Of a stretch of 64,000 nucleotides of DNA, positions 23,400-35,699 are shown in pieces. Both the position numbers and the translations under genes were made by a program. Positions within the stretch are counted from its first letter, which is position 1; each line of letters begins with the position of its first letter. The notes under the pieces are model-generated. The model was not told the DNA's origin and made no database searches. It saw only the letters and a program-made list of their open reading frames with translations. The stretch comes from Patiria pectinifera (taxonomy: Eukaryota; Echinodermata; Asteroidea; Valvatida; Asterinidae). Location of the stretch: assembly GCA_029964075.1 (NCBI GenBank), contig CM057142.1:39124392-39188391 (forward strand), written 5' to 3'.

Positions 23400-24968
23400 G
23401 CGGCTACTTATTTCCATACTTAGTACGAACTCGGGCCAAGTGATATCATGCACCCCAAACATGGATCTGAACTTTTATGTTGCTCTGTGCCCTAATTGCA
23501 CCGAAGGGCCAATAGCAAGCCGCGATTAGTTGGAGGGTCGCAAACACGTTTACGAAAAGTCAGGTGAGCAAACAAGCATTCAAAAAAAGTAACTAATTGA
23601 CTAAATGTAACTAATTGACTAAATAATAGCAATCATGTGACGTCATCGTTCTTTTTTCCCCATCAGGAAATAAACATAATTGTCCCAATTTTAACAAATT
23701 CTGTGAATAGACGATGTCTAATTGATATGGATTGATTTTTTTCCAATACGGATGGGCCTAATTAATCCACAGCCTGACAACGAAACGAATTTTTATGCTC
23801 AACTTCAAGTACAAGTCGAACCCTGATAATAAGAGCACTGTTGATACAACATCCTGCTTACAACAAGGACAATTTTTGGTCCCAAGTCTTGTTTTTTTTT
23901 GTGGTTTTTTTTTGGGGCGGGGGGTTTCTATTACTAAGAATACAAAGTACCTGTTATGACAAAGTAATTTGTTAAGTCCCAAGGACGTTGTTATAAAGGT
24001 GTTCGACTCTTTACCAAGAGTACATTTTTTTCAGCAACGAAAATGTACAAAGGACTTCGTTCAAGCAATAATGAAACATTCTTGGAGGGTGTTAATGGGT
24101 TAATACACTCGTTAGCGCGCCGTTCGTGGGTGAGAATTCTCACCCACTAATCAAATAAATCACCTTTTATTATTCACTCATACAAGCTCCATTAATAACT
24201 ACAGTGAAATAAATTCCTTCTGAGTTTTTTTTTATCTTCATGGTTCCGGTAAATGTATGCGATACCTGTGGGAATACTTCTTCGACTTTTTCGACGACTT
24301 AATCAGTGAATATTCGGTACCTGGGCTAATTTGGCACAGGCTGCTCAGTCAAGGGGGAATACGAACGGTTTTATTATGCGGAAACTCTAGGGATCAGAAC
24401 CTTATCAATTGGTAATGTTTAAAGATGAACTGTCCAAGCTATTTTTAATAATGCTTTTGTAGAATAAAAATGCATTCACACTTAAATGAGACACCGACCG
24501 AAAAATCCGCCTACAATGAGGAATGGATTGATTCCTTTTTACATTTCGAATTCTTCTTGCGGCCCGACATTAATTCAGTTCGCGTGAGGTAGACTGGTTT
24601 CCGTCCCACTATCAGAATCGACAATACAGAGACAGGGAAACAAGTCCACTTGTACAAATTGCTATATTTTGCGCAAAAGCATTCGAAAATGGAACCTTTC
24701 ATAGTAGGTTCCAGACGTAAAAATGAGGGTTTTTTGGTTAAAACAAAGCAAAAACGGAGACAATTGATAAAGAGCAAAATTTATGGAAAGCATGAAGAGA
24801 ACATCTTTAATTTAAACAGTATAAGCTGGGTGGACGAATTAATCGGTCTGCAATTTGCACTTAAAAAAAGGGTAATAAGGAACATTTCAATTTCGCGTGT
24901 CACGAATGGCTGGGGAACTCCCTTGTCCCCTTTTCACGCTACATTTATTTCATTGAGTGGTCGTATTG
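23400..24968. other. Intergenic, no gene seen
   Basis: Contains T-rich and G-rich homopolymers near 23890-23930. The 133-codon open frame at 24650-25051 runs into the fold-back element and has no recognisable domain. Confidence 0.4.
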
Positions 24969-25613
24969 GGGTCATTCCATGTCAGACCAACGCACTTTTT
25001 TACCTCATGTCTTCCAATTTTGATAAAAATTGCTGTGCTTGTAGGTCATGATGAGCAATGAATGCACACCAATTTTTAGCCCGATCCGACCTACCATGTG
25101 GTCAGGGCAGAAACCACAAAAACCGGACATTTTTAGAGTAAAATACCACCCTTTTGGCAGAAAGTCAAAATTTTCATGTCAATTTTCATCGAATATATGC
25201 GAATTTGGTATCAAAATAATAAGAATTGCATGCTCAAAGCAACTCTTTTGTCAAAATTAAATTTTGTGAAAAGGAGGTCACGTGACCTTTAATATGTTAT
25301 CTTGACCTTTGACCCCATTTATGTAATAATGTATCATTCCGAAAATCAACGAAAATAAAATGACTTGATAGAGCATGTCTTCCTCTATTAGAATCCATTA
25401 AAAATCAATTGGGGTCTTCAAAATTTACAACTTTATGACTATTTTTGTACAGTTGGTAGGTTACAAATTAGTCAGTTTATAGACTTTACATGAGAAATCC
25501 ACCAACACAACTTACTATTCTGTTTCTAAAGGTACTTAAATTAATCTTGGTTTGGGAATTTCTCATGTTTAGGGTTGATGAGGTCAAACCAGACTCATAA
25601 TATAAATTATCAG

Positions 25614-25735
25614 CAGTGGCGCACCCAGGATTTTGCTTTTGTGTGTGTGTGTGGGGGGGGGGCTCATAATTTGTTTGTTTTCAAATTTCTGTAGAAGATT
25701 GAAAAACAAAAATTACCCACCCCGGGGTGCCACTG
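25614..25735. mobile_element. hAT-like insertion in left arm of the fold-back element
   Basis: Starts CAGTGGCGCACCCAGG and ends GGGGTGCCACTG, typical hAT-type termini, with a GT and G9 run near its left end. Its mirror copy is in the right arm at 26463-26623. Confidence 0.7.
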
Positions 25736-26462
25736 ATAATTAGTTATCCCACGAGCGCGCTTGGAATATGAAACAATGCAATGCTGCTGTGACCCATATG
25801 CCACCCGATGCACTACATTATTCCGTGTTCCACGAGCGCAAGTGGGCTAACGAATTTATCTTCAAGCAAACTTGACGTCGAATGCTTGAGAGTCGATTGT
25901 CATCAGCAGTTACTGTTTAGGGTACGCAACAGCTCTATGCTTTCTACCCGGACCCAGTACAGTGGACAAACATCCAGGTGAAATATGCCTCGAAGGAAAA
26001 AATTGCCAAGTCTGTGAGACTCATGAAGCGCAGTGATGAATGAGTAAGGTAACTTTGATTGCGATATTGAGTATTATCTTCAAACTTGAAGATTAAACAT
26101 TTTAGCAAGATTAGCAAGTATTAGCAAACTTGAATCCTAGACCCTGATTAGTCCATCTATAGCAACAGTGTGATTTGATATAATATTGCACAGCTATATT
26201 GCACCCCAGATATCGAATGTACATGTACATGTATGTATTTGTTCTTTTTTATTTGCTGCTGAACGGTCCGATACACTATGCACCTACATCCCTCACCGCG
26301 TGCAATGTACACATTCGACGTAAAGTTTGCTTGAAGATAAATGCGTTATATGGCTCTTGGAACACGGAATAATGTAGTGCGTCGGGTGGCATATGGGTCA
26401 CAGCAGCATTTCATTGTTTCATATTCCAATATTCCAAGCGCGCTCGTGGGATAACTAATTAT

Positions 26463-26623
26463 CAGTGGCGGGGGGGGGGGGGCCTCGAGGGGCTTGAACC
26501 CTCCCCCTCCAAGGTTGTCAATTTGTTTGTTCAATTTTTTTTTTCAATCTCCAGAAATTTTACAACAAAAAGCTATGAGCCCCCCCCCCCCCACAAAAAA
26601 GCAAAATCCTGGGTGCGCCACTG
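26463..26623. mobile_element. hAT-like insertion in right arm (mirror copy)
   Basis: Starts CAGTGGCG followed by G12, ends GGGTGCGCCACTG, in inverted orientation relative to 25614-25735. Length differs (161 against 122 bp), mostly through homopolymer and short indel changes. Confidence 0.7.
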
Positions 26624-27686
26624 CTGATAATTTATATTATGAGTCTGGTTATACCTCATCAGCTCTAAACATGCCAAATTCCCAAACCAAGATTATTTTA
26701 AGTAGCTTTAGAAACAGAATAGTAAGTTGTGTGGGTGAATTTCTCATGTAAAGTCTATAAATTGACTAATTTGTAACCCACCAAGTGTACAAAAATAGTC
26801 ATAAAGTTGTAAATTTTGAAGACCCCAATTGATTTTTAGTAGATTCTGATAGAGAAAGACATGCTCTATCGAGTCATTTTCATTTCGTTGATTTTCGGAA
26901 TGATACATTATTACATAAATGGGGTCAAAGGTCACGATAACATATTAAAAATCACGTGACCTCCTTTTCACAAAATTTAATTTTGACAGAAGAGTTGCTT
27001 TGAGCATGCAATTCTTATTATTTTGATACCAAATTCGCATATATTCGATGAAAATTAACATGGTTTTGACATATTTCTACCAAAAGGGTGGTATTTTACT
27101 CTAAAAATGTCCGGTTTTTGTGGTTTCTGCCCTGACCACATGGTAGGTCGGATCGGGCTAAAAATTGGTGTGCATTCATTGCTCATCAGGACCTACAAGC
27201 ACAGCAATTTTTTTATCAAAATTGGAAGACATGAGGTAAAAAAGTGCGTTGGTCTGACATGGAATGACCCATTGGCAGGTTATGTCATAAAGCGGTACCT
27301 CTCCTTGATTTCCAATGAAAAGATATCTACGCACCCCTGCTGGTCAAACAGATGGTCAGATATCCTACCCATCCACGGAATTTATATGCGTCTTCGCTCA
27401 AATGGCACAAGAAACATCTTGTTTTTGACGTAGCCTTCCTTTGTTTCTGACCTGCTTTTTATGCATGGCGGGACAGAAAGGTAATAGAGCGTGCACGTTA
27501 ATTGACCTCAAAAACCTGCAAGATTTTTACGAGATTACCACACATCCGGGAACCATCTATACAACGTGTGTAACATCCTATATATATTTTGCATTTATTT
27601 TATGTCTCTACTGGGCCCCTACAATCAAGGAAAATAAATGGGTATTTTGAAAGAAAAGAAAGCATTACAATTTACAACAAACTAGG

Positions 27687-27963
27687 GCCAGGGGAGTCAG
27701 GTTGGCGTATAGCGGTACTTTCCTCGCCTTCCACCGCCAGTGACCCAGGTTCGAATCCCGCCCGGCCTGGTTTTCAGTCCCAACCTGATTCTGTGGGTTT
27801 TCCTCAGAATATTTTTCTGGGCTTTTCCTCCAACCTCTAAAACTGTAATTTCTTCTCTGTGTCTTCTCTCCACAGGTTTCTTCAGGCTTTCCAGCTACAG
27901 TGCCTAGGGCACTTTTGAGGAGGAACCCACTTTTGAGGAATGAGGTTTCATTACCAGAATGAA
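27687..27963 (+). repeat. tRNA-derived SINE, family 1, copy 2 (near complete)
   Basis: Head GGGGAGTCAGGTTGGCGTAT (A box), B box GGTTCGAATCCCGCC at about 27750-27764, then the shared body and a 3' part GGTTTCTTCAGGCTTTCCAG, ending near TTTCATTACCAGAATGAAAT. This copy defines the full structure together with the one at 56846-57130. Confidence 0.85.
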
Positions 27964-28077
27964 ATACAATACAAAAACATTAAAATATTGAATATTTTGC
28001 GAATTGATGCCTATAATATAATAAACATTATCAACCTCAGCTTTCATTCAACCGATCACGTAGCTAACGCTTTCATA

Positions 28078-28505
28078 ATAATAATAATAATGATAATAAT
28101 GGAGTCTTACATAGCGCAGGTATCTACCAACTATTAGGTACTCAAGGCGCTGGAGATATGTCTATTATTAAAGAAAGGTAAATAAAGTTTATGAAAAATA
28201 TGAGACCCATTATGTAGCACCTTATAAGGGTTTACAAGATGCTGCGGCGCATATTGAAGCCACTGCCAGAAACACCGGGCAAACCCCTTCTCTTAGCGAT
28301 AAGTGTTACTGGGTTCTTTAACGTGCATTACACAACACACGGGACCTACGGCTTTACGTCCCATCCAAAGGACGAAGCAATAATGGTAAAGTGCCTTGCT
28401 CAAGAGCACAAGCACCATGTTCCCACGGTCAGGATTCGAACCCATGTACCACGGCACACGAGTCGAACACCGAAACCATTGGACCACAGCACCCCACGCT
28501 TTGAA
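28078..28505 (-). repeat. tRNA-derived SINE, family 3, with LINE-like tail
   Basis: On the minus strand: head GGTGCTGTGGTCCAATGGTT (A box), ATGGGTTCGAATCCTGACC (B box), a body with AAGGCACTTTACCATTATTG and GGGACGTAAAGCCGTAGGTC, then a tail GCGCTATGTAAGACTCC followed by (ATT)n at 28078-28100. The tail resembles the 3' end of the L2/CR1-like LINE at 6613, suggesting that such a LINE mobilised it. Confidence 0.82.
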
Positions 28506-28509
28506 AAAA

Positions 28510-29873
28510 ATCAAACAGGGGAGTCTGTGACTAGACGTTCACATACAAGTGAACGAAGACTGGCGATACTTATACGCTCTATTATTTCGAGAACATAATA
28601 GCAATTGTTTGCAATATAAACATTTGCAGTGAATTCAGTAAATCTGCTATTATGCAGACAGGGTAGATTTTGCGTGGGGTATAGTCCGGTTTGCATATGC
28701 TCCCGATACAATAGAACAATGTACTGAGCTGAGAAAACATAGACCAGCAGTAGAAAAATGCTGAGAGAAAGAAAGAAAATAAGGAAAGTTACAAGGAAAG
28801 AAGAAAAAACAGCCATGGTAAAAGAACATGTCGCCAATACAGTAAGAGATTCTCTCTTTTTTCAGTGCAGGCCTATATCATAACAATACTAAAGCACTGC
28901 TGCTCAGTCCCATCGCCTTGATTCCTGAACGTCATGTTTAGATATCGTATTTATTTGATAAAACAAATCAATTGGATAGCGAATAATAATCATGAATTGT
29001 ATGCCGATTGTTTTTTCAATAAGGTCAAAGGTGGTCAGTGTGACGGGATTTGATTTTAATGCAGAGAAACTCTTAAACATGGAATCGTGTTTGTTTTTAG
29101 GAACCAAGTACGATTATTGAGTCAAATTGTATAACCCAAAGTCAGCAGGAAATTCCTTTGATAAGCATAACTTTTTCCCCTTTGGGGCGTGTGAAAGTTC
29201 ACTGTGCACTCTATTAAGTATAGATTTTCAACGGCAGGCACCTACGTTTCTGTATACAGCAGTTTTTTTTCATCTTATTTTGATTGTATAAACGACAAAC
29301 TGATTGGTCCATAATAAGTCTTGTTTTCCGCCAGCCCAAAGTTTTCAGTCTTGAGTACTGCCTTGTAATCAGAAACACGCATCTTCGTTGGAACGGGAAT
29401 TCGACCTTCAAGACAAGATAATCTTTCAACTTACTTCGGTAGGTCTAATGGAAAGTTGTTGGCATGCAAAATGGATGGACACTTCAAACGCGTGCTCTTG
29501 CACCTGACGCAAGTATATATTATGCATGTTGTAAGATGCATTGAGGCTAATCTGCGTATAATCCTCAGTACTATCAGCCCGCCGTGTGTGCACCTGTTTC
29601 AGAGAACGACTGGGGTCATTACAAATGTATAAAAATTTTGGAGGATAATTGCTCTTTAACAAAGCAGTGTTGGTTTCTCTGTTGTGAGAAAACATATTAT
29701 TATTCATTAAACATCGGCTGCTGTTGATCTGTTTGCGTTTTCAAATCCACAAAGTGAGATGTTCTTCTTTAATTCTTTACGTGGTTTATCTGAAGATCTG
29801 ATAAACAGCCATTACAGTGAAAATGGACATTCCAAAAGTTATCAATGTTTTATAACGGTGAGGGGGGGGGGGG
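28510..29873. other. Intergenic, no gene seen
   Basis: No exon or repeat boundary recognised; open frames lack domains. Confidence 0.4.
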
Positions 29874-30225
29874 CAAGGGCGGATCCAGGGGGGAAGGGCT
29901 AAAGGGGGCCATGCCCCCCCCCCCCAAAAAAAAAACCGAATCTTTTTTTCCTTCTTTTTAGTGACTTCGCAATAAAGGTAGGCAATGCGTACACCACCAT
30001 CTTTGCCTCCAAAAACATTGGTTAAAGTGGTCAGAAATTGCCTCAGATCGCACCACAGAGCATCTAGAATCCAAACAAAATTCGGAACCCATAAGCGGGC
30101 CCCGAACCCCTCGCCCGTAAGTTTTTTGGACACACTTTTTGGGGACCAACATTTTTTGGCCCCCCCAAAAAAAAAAAAATGGGGGGGGGGGGGCCACGAA
30201 CCAAAATTCTGGAGACTTATGCCCC
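29874..30225. mobile_element. hAT-like G-tract element, right end not fixed
   Basis: Left end CAAGGGCGGATCCAGGGG matches the two elements at 44082 and 46454. The interior shares GCATCTAGAATCC and CACTTTTTGGGGACC with them in order, with C12 and G12 runs. I could not find a clean right terminus or target duplication. Confidence 0.65.
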
Positions 30226-31089
30226 CTAGTGTACCCTGTTACAATTTGGAGGCCAGAAATGTCTCTCTATTTTTTTTGAAACTATGATAAACCCATTGTT
30301 TAACATACCCCCCCCCCCCCAAGTTCCCCTGTGTAAATGGGACTCCTTATGCCACTGGACATGTTTCTTAGCTTCACTTCGTCTTCGATTTTACTTGTAA
30401 AAAAATCTTTAAGATTATCTTTTACATGAAGTATTTACATGAAGTAAAATAAGCACCTCCTTTGGTTCGGTCGTACCCCCGCCCGGGCGCCGGTGCCGAT
30501 ATTTTTGAGTTCTTATGGGATAGATTTTGCGTGACACGTGACGTAGCATGCAACACTCAAACTCGCTACAGCTGCATGTTTGTTCCTTGATCTATGGTTG
30601 ATCACACGTCGCGCGCTGGCTTCATGCGAAGGTCCTGATCGGTTACACTGAATGCCATCCGTACATCCTGCACAACATTCTGTGAAGCGGCATCAGCCCT
30701 TTCCAGCGACCTGTTTGCAGGGCGAACTCCCGTGGTAGACCATTTAACGCTTGGTGGCGCTCTTACCCCAGATCGATTACATGATTACATAAAGAACAAA
30801 GACCTAACCAATGCCTTTGCCGCCGGCCAAGAATATTACCCACGCACGCATACGCAGCGGAACATATTTTACTGGGCACCTTTCTTATGCAAACGACTCT
30901 CGAGTAACTGGTTTTGAACAAGTTAAAATAAAGTTGCGGTTGTGCTCAGTATAACTTCTTTTATTTATTTATTGTTTTACTTGGTACACAATAAAACTCA
31001 TTGACTCCTAATGAACCCAAGAAAACTAACAGTGCATGTTGAACTGTGCACCCACAAAACAACTTGATACTAGAAGTGTTAAACATTAA

Positions 31090-31412
31090 CCCTAAAAGGG
31101 CCGGGTTATTTTGACCATCTCTCAGCCGGGGGGCGGGGGGGGGGGATTCCGCCCCCCAAGATCTCGGCCATCGAGTGATGATAAATTTTGAAACTCTGTA
31201 CATGCATAGAGCAACTCATCATAAACATACCCAAGAAATTTCATGACTATAGGTCAAAGGGTTGTGGAATTATGTCTTATTAATTATTCATATGTACGAA
31301 TGGTAATTCTGCTCTGTATACACGGCGTATATGGGAAAATTCAGTTTTCACGGCGCGTAGCGCCGGAAAATGTTGAGGGGGGGGGGCGATTGCGCCCCCT
31401 GCCTTTTTAGGG
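31090..31412. mobile_element. piggyBac-like MITE, TSD TTAA
   Basis: Termini CCCTAAAAGGG and CCTTTTTAGGG lie between TTAA copies (31086-31089 and 31413-31416). CCCT/AGGG ends with a TTAA target are the piggyBac signature. Poly-G runs lie about 40 bp inside each end. No transposase. Confidence 0.8.
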
Positions 31413-31531
31413 TTAAATTGGACCTTCCCTGTCTTAGGGAAGACCAGGTAACATTGTTACACGGGTTGGTTGTTACAGTGCTCCTATTTGATAAAAGGGA
31501 ACAAGTGAGGGCGCCCAAACCATCATCATAC

Positions 31532-31717
31532 CAGAGCCGTATAAAGAGAGAGTTGCGACAACTTCAGACGGTTAAACCACAATGGCCGTTCATTATGTGT
31601 ACAGTGCAGCGTGAGACTATTGTGAACGAATTATAAATGTGCACTAATGCATAATCCGCCATTTTGTTTATAAACAGTGCGACCCTTATGTAGCAACTCT
31701 CTCTATATACGGCTCTG
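31532..31717. mobile_element. hAT-like MITE, 8-bp TSD CATCATAC/CATCATAT
   Basis: Inverted termini CAGAGCCGTATAAAGAGAGA and TCTCTCTATATACGGCTCTG, flanked by 8-bp direct repeats matching at 7 of 8 positions (31524-31531, 31718-31725). 186 bp, no coding capacity. Confidence 0.87.
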
Positions 31718-31725
31718 CATCATAT

Positions 31726-34461
31726 TATAGCCTACAGACATCCTGCCGTTGATACTGCAGCGGAGGTACATCAGGTGCATCACTAAACAAGTTTTTTTTT
31801 TTGGAATTTACCAACAAAACCGAACTAAACTCAGGATCTTGAAAGGAAAAGTCGCGAGGAAATTGAATTAATAAAGACCAGAGACACATTCTTGATTTCA
31901 AACCAAAACGGACCAAAAATAATTTATTTACAAGAATTGAAAATCAAAGACCAATAACCGATACTCTAATAACATCAAAACTAAAGACTAAACTCTAAAT
32001 CCAACACAACCTGAATTAATGGACCTTTAAAGTACACTCTGGCAAATTCAGTGACCCTAGCAGACTCAGCTCAAACAGGACACACCACTCCTGTTAGGAC
32101 GAACATAAAATACCGGTATAATACGAAGTTGTCTCTGTTGGTCTGCTGGTTGAACTAAAGTGGATTGACCACGTGGCAGGATTTATATGGGGCTCGTGGG
32201 CTAAAATAAACAAACCAACAAAGGGGGGGGGGGTATCTAAACTAAAACAAAAATGATTTTCTTTTACTAAGGGGAGCTACTCCTATATAATACACTATAA
32301 ACACGTAAAAGTTTGCGACTAAAACGTGGCCCTGCCACATGTACATACTGCGTGGGAAAAGTGGTTACACTGTAACAACTTATCCCGTTACACTGTAACA
32401 ATGATAAATTAAACACTGACAAAGTAATTAAACAATGACAATTTGTGACGTAAAGCAGTTGGGTTTTTTTGGTTTTTTTGCTGTTTAAACTGTTCATTAT
32501 GGCTTTTACTAGACTACAGGGAGACACTTTGTTTTACAATAACATGGATCAAAAGATTGCAGGTTAAACAAAATGGTCAGTTGGTGTGTATAACAGAACA
32601 ACTATTTAAATGTCAGCATATACCTTACATAGACAAACCTATATAGTTCAAAGAAGAAGTTGTTTGACATTCTTGTTTCTTAGTAAAACATATGTGTTCA
32701 ATGTTTACCTTACATTATATGATTGCTGCACATATTGTAACAATTTACCCTGCAAGGTGCAACAATGCCCCTGTATACGGGGTAACGTGTTGCAATTGTT
32801 TCCTTCAATAATTAATCACTTGTTTATTACATGTTCTTTGTTGAAGAGTTTTACTTTGCTTCACTTAAAAGTAAACATTTTGGGCTGTCATCAGAAGCGA
32901 AATAGAGTGCCAGTGTTATTTAGAACGATATGGTGCAAAATGTAACTTCTGTGACAATGTTACCCGGTCTCCCATACTCTCTTCAAAATTTCAAAGAAAA
33001 AAACCCCGAAATTATTAAACGAAGACTGATAAAAAATAGAAGGTTTCGAACAGATGATGAAATCAGATGAAAAACTGGAAACAGTTCTGGCGATTCACGA
33101 TGCAATACGCCACCAAGAGTTTTCCACGGAGAGTTCTTTTCTGCCAGTGCATCGTGGGAGATGGTCGACAAATTCGCAGCGCGGGACATTTGAAATTGTT
33201 CGTTTTCCGGCCAGTAGTTTCGTAAGCGTATGAATCGAGTATTTGTTTGCCCTTTTCTTTTCTTTTTATCAATATTTTCAGCAAGGCAGAACGCTTTGCC
33301 CCAGTCTATAACAAACTAGCACAGTGGCAGTTCTACGGGGGGAGGCTAGGAGGCGTTGTAGCCCCCCTCCCCCAAGTTTTGTCTAGCCCCCCCCAATAAA
33401 ATCAATGAAAAAAAAAATTGCACTGGCAAAATGTAAGAATGTGACGTACATGCGAACAGTCTCCCCTAAATAAATAGTCATAAGAAGGGTGCACTTTTAG
33501 TTAATATAGTGTGCCTGATTGTAGGATTTTATCGGCGCTCCCCATTGAAAATATGTCACGAGCCCCCCTGCTATTTGTGCTTCCAACTGTTTGCCTAATA
33601 AAAGTGTATACATGAAAAGAATTTTTCGTTTATAAACATATTTGCTCAAGATTCCCTTCCCCTGAGCCGTATGAGAAATAGTGAACCTTTTTGAAAATTC
33701 CATTCGCGAGTCCACACTATATTTACTGAAAATGTGTTTTTGTTATGATGGACACACTTGTCTGTCTGGCAGACAATCTCTAATTATACAGCTGTATAAA
33801 CCCTTTACTGTAGGTCATCGAAAGCAACGCTCGAACCGTATACATTGTATTACCCTACATGACTCATTGTCATGCAGTAAATCGACTGAGAACTGAAATA
33901 CAGTGAGGTCAATTTACGGATTAAAAAGAAAAGTTTCTTGCGAGTGCCTGTTTTTAATATATATATACAAGTTGTCTTTTTTTATATCAACATTTTTAAA
34001 CGCGTCAAATATATAGTTGCAATACTTATACCAATAATACTTCAGTACGAACAACAATTAAACAACTCTATCTCAAGGAATAAACCTGATTTTAACGACA
34101 TTTAATGATGTCTTTGCGTTATAATTAAGTCCATTGTCCAATGGTGAGCTATACACAACTGTGGTGCAAAAAAACAAACCGTTTCTGCCGTAGAACGTTG
34201 TTACGGACAACTTGTCAGGATGATTATTGCAATAACGACGAATGAAAATTACTGTATATGCCTATCATGAGGGGACAACAATATTGCATTTTCTTGCCAT
34301 TAGAACTTAATAACTGATCGGATCAGTGGCGTAAGTAATGGGGAAGCTACGGAGGGCATCACTCCCTATGTTCAGGGTCTATGCTCCACCCCCTGAATAC
34401 GGGGAAGGCCCAACGTGAGCTTTCTATTGTAAAACAAAATCATAAATGCCCCCTCCAGAAA
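31726..34461. other. Intergenic, no gene seen
   Basis: Scattered GTAACA/TGTTAC motifs (31450-32400) and two partial hAT-like ends (CAGTGGCAGT near 33322, CAGTGGCGTAAGT near 34325), each followed by G- or C-rich sequence, without matching right ends. No exon seen. Confidence 0.4.
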
Positions 34462-34466
34462 GTGAG

Positions 34467-34542
34467 TGTGGTATATTCCCCGTAAATTGTATGAAAAAAT
34501 TCCCACAATAATCGAAAGAAAACGACACAACTTTGAAGTAAC
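34467..34542 (-). repeat. 3' LTR of element 2, distal part
   Basis: 76 bp starting TGTGGTATATTCCCCG, matching 43356-43431. The LTR is resumed at 39304 after the nested insertion. Confidence 0.93.
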
Positions 34543-34707
34543 TGTAGCGATTCCCATCTAATCGATGCATAGTAGCAAGTCTAATCCATGTATCCCAGCA
34601 TGCATCACTCCTAACATGGCCGCTTACATGTTCCTATGTGAACTCGTGTTTGTCGTACAATAAACCTGGAATAGTTCCTATCATATCGGAGTCCATAACT
34701 TTCATCA
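34543..34707 (+). repeat. 5' LTR of element 1
   Basis: 165 bp, starts TGTAGCGATTCCC and ends TTTCATCA. It includes an AATAAA near 34659. The only difference seen from the 3' LTR is at about 34571. Confidence 0.95.
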
Positions 34708-34731
34708 TGGTGTCAGTAAGTACGGGATTCG
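34708..34731 (+). promoter_or_regulatory. Primer binding site of element 1 (tRNA-Leu type)
   Basis: TGGTGTCAG starts directly after the LTR and is complementary to the CTGACA-CCA end of leucine tRNAs; the following GGGATTCG also fits a tRNA T-arm, with small offsets. Confidence 0.75.
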
Positions 34732-34745
34732 TTTCTTAATACATC

Positions 34746-35699
34746 ATGGCTACTTTCGGCAATATTGGAGAGTTTTGTGAAAAGAAAGAGACATGGGAAA
34801 TGTACACTGATCGTCTCGGCGAATATTTCGCGGCGAACAATATCTCCGACGCAGCACGCAAAAGGGCCATACTCAACTCTGTCGTTGGTTCACAAACATA
34901 TAAGCTGATTAGCGATCTTCTTGCCCCTAAGAAACCAAACGAAGCTACATATCAAGAACTAGTGGACAGACTTGAGAAGCATTTCAAACCCACAAAGTCT
35001 AGCATCATTGCTCGCTTTCAATTCAACAGCCGCTGTCGGCGATCTGGTGAATCAATCGCCGAATATTTAGCTGCACTACGTGCACTGGCCAGTGACTGCA
35101 AGTTTGGCCAAAACCTTGATGAAATGCTGAGAGACAGACTTGTGTGTGGCGTGCAGAATGAACGCATCCAGAAATCCCTGCTTGCCCAACCAGAGGACAA
35201 ACTTGACCTCAAGCGCACAGTGGAACTTGCACAATCAATGCAGCTCGCAGGTGATCAGGCAAAGATGTTGTCAGCCTCTACCAGCACAATGGCTGAATCA
35301 AATACCACTGTCAACGCTTTCAAAAAGAAACAAGCTCAACGCCCAAACAGACCAACATGGTCAAATCAACGGCAGACATCTGCACGCAGTAGTTCTACAC
35401 AGCAGCAAAAGCCCAGAAAACCTTGTGGAAATTGTGGAACTTTTCACAAGAGGCGCGAATGCCCGGCCTATGGCAAGACTTGCCACAAATGTAACAAAAA
35501 GAATCACTATGCTGATCACTGCAGAAGCAGCCGCCACGTCTACACAGTAAACCCCGATTCATACTCGGAGGAAGATGAACCTGCCGTGGATGAGCAAGAA
35601 TTATTTTACGTTCGAGCCGTGGACAACACCAACTTGAACTTGAAACATGACATCCACGCTACGCTTGTGGTGAATAACACACGTTCCTGTCCAACTTGA
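34746..35699 (+). CDS. Gag of gypsy element 1 (with the start of protease)
   Basis: 317 codons from the ATG that follows the primer site. The first two thirds are a retrotransposon Gag domain (IAEYLAALRALASDCKFG, then DEMLRDRLVCGVQNERIQKS). Two zinc knuckles lie near residues 226-260: C-X2-C-X3-H-X4-C followed by C-X2-C-X4-H-X4-C. Such proteins assemble the particle and bind the genomic RNA. The last 15 or so codons already read as the first strand of the protease (HATLVVNNT) before the frame is lost, so the stop is most likely created by an indel rather than the natural end of Gag. Confidence 0.92.
   Translation: MATFGNIGEFCEKKETWEMYTDRLGEYFAANNISDAARKRAILNSVVGSQTYKLISDLLAPKKPNEATYQELVDRLEKHFKPTKSSIIARFQFNSRCRRSGESIAEYLAALRALASDCKFGQNLDEMLRDRLVCGVQNERIQKSLLAQPEDKLDLKRTVELAQSMQLAGDQAKMLSASTSTMAESNTTVNAFKKKQAQRPNRPTWSNQRQTSARSSSTQQQKPRKPCGNCGTFHKRRECPAYGKTCHKCNKKNHYADHCRSSRHVYTVNPDSYSEEDEPAVDEQELFYVRAVDNTNLNLKHDIHATLVVNNTRSCPT

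Larger units (their letters stand above)
24969..27270. mobile_element. Giant fold-back element, copy 2, about 1 kb arms, TSD ATTG
   Basis: Ends are the same GGGTCATTCCATGTCAGACC inverted repeats as 7242-7939, here flanked by ATTG (24965-24968 and 27271-27274). The arms continue inward far beyond copy 1: ACTTTACATGAGAAATCCAC (about 25484) pairs with its complement near 26750, CAGTGGCGCACCCAGGATTT (25614) with 26623, and CACTACATTATTCCGTGTTC (25812) with 26360-26380, leaving a spacer of roughly 430 bp around 25880-26310. Each arm holds a mirrored hAT-like insertion. No transposase frame. Confidence 0.9.

Noticed and set aside
24650-25051. 133-codon plus-strand open frame
   Set aside because: Runs into the terminal arm of the fold-back element and has no recognisable domain.
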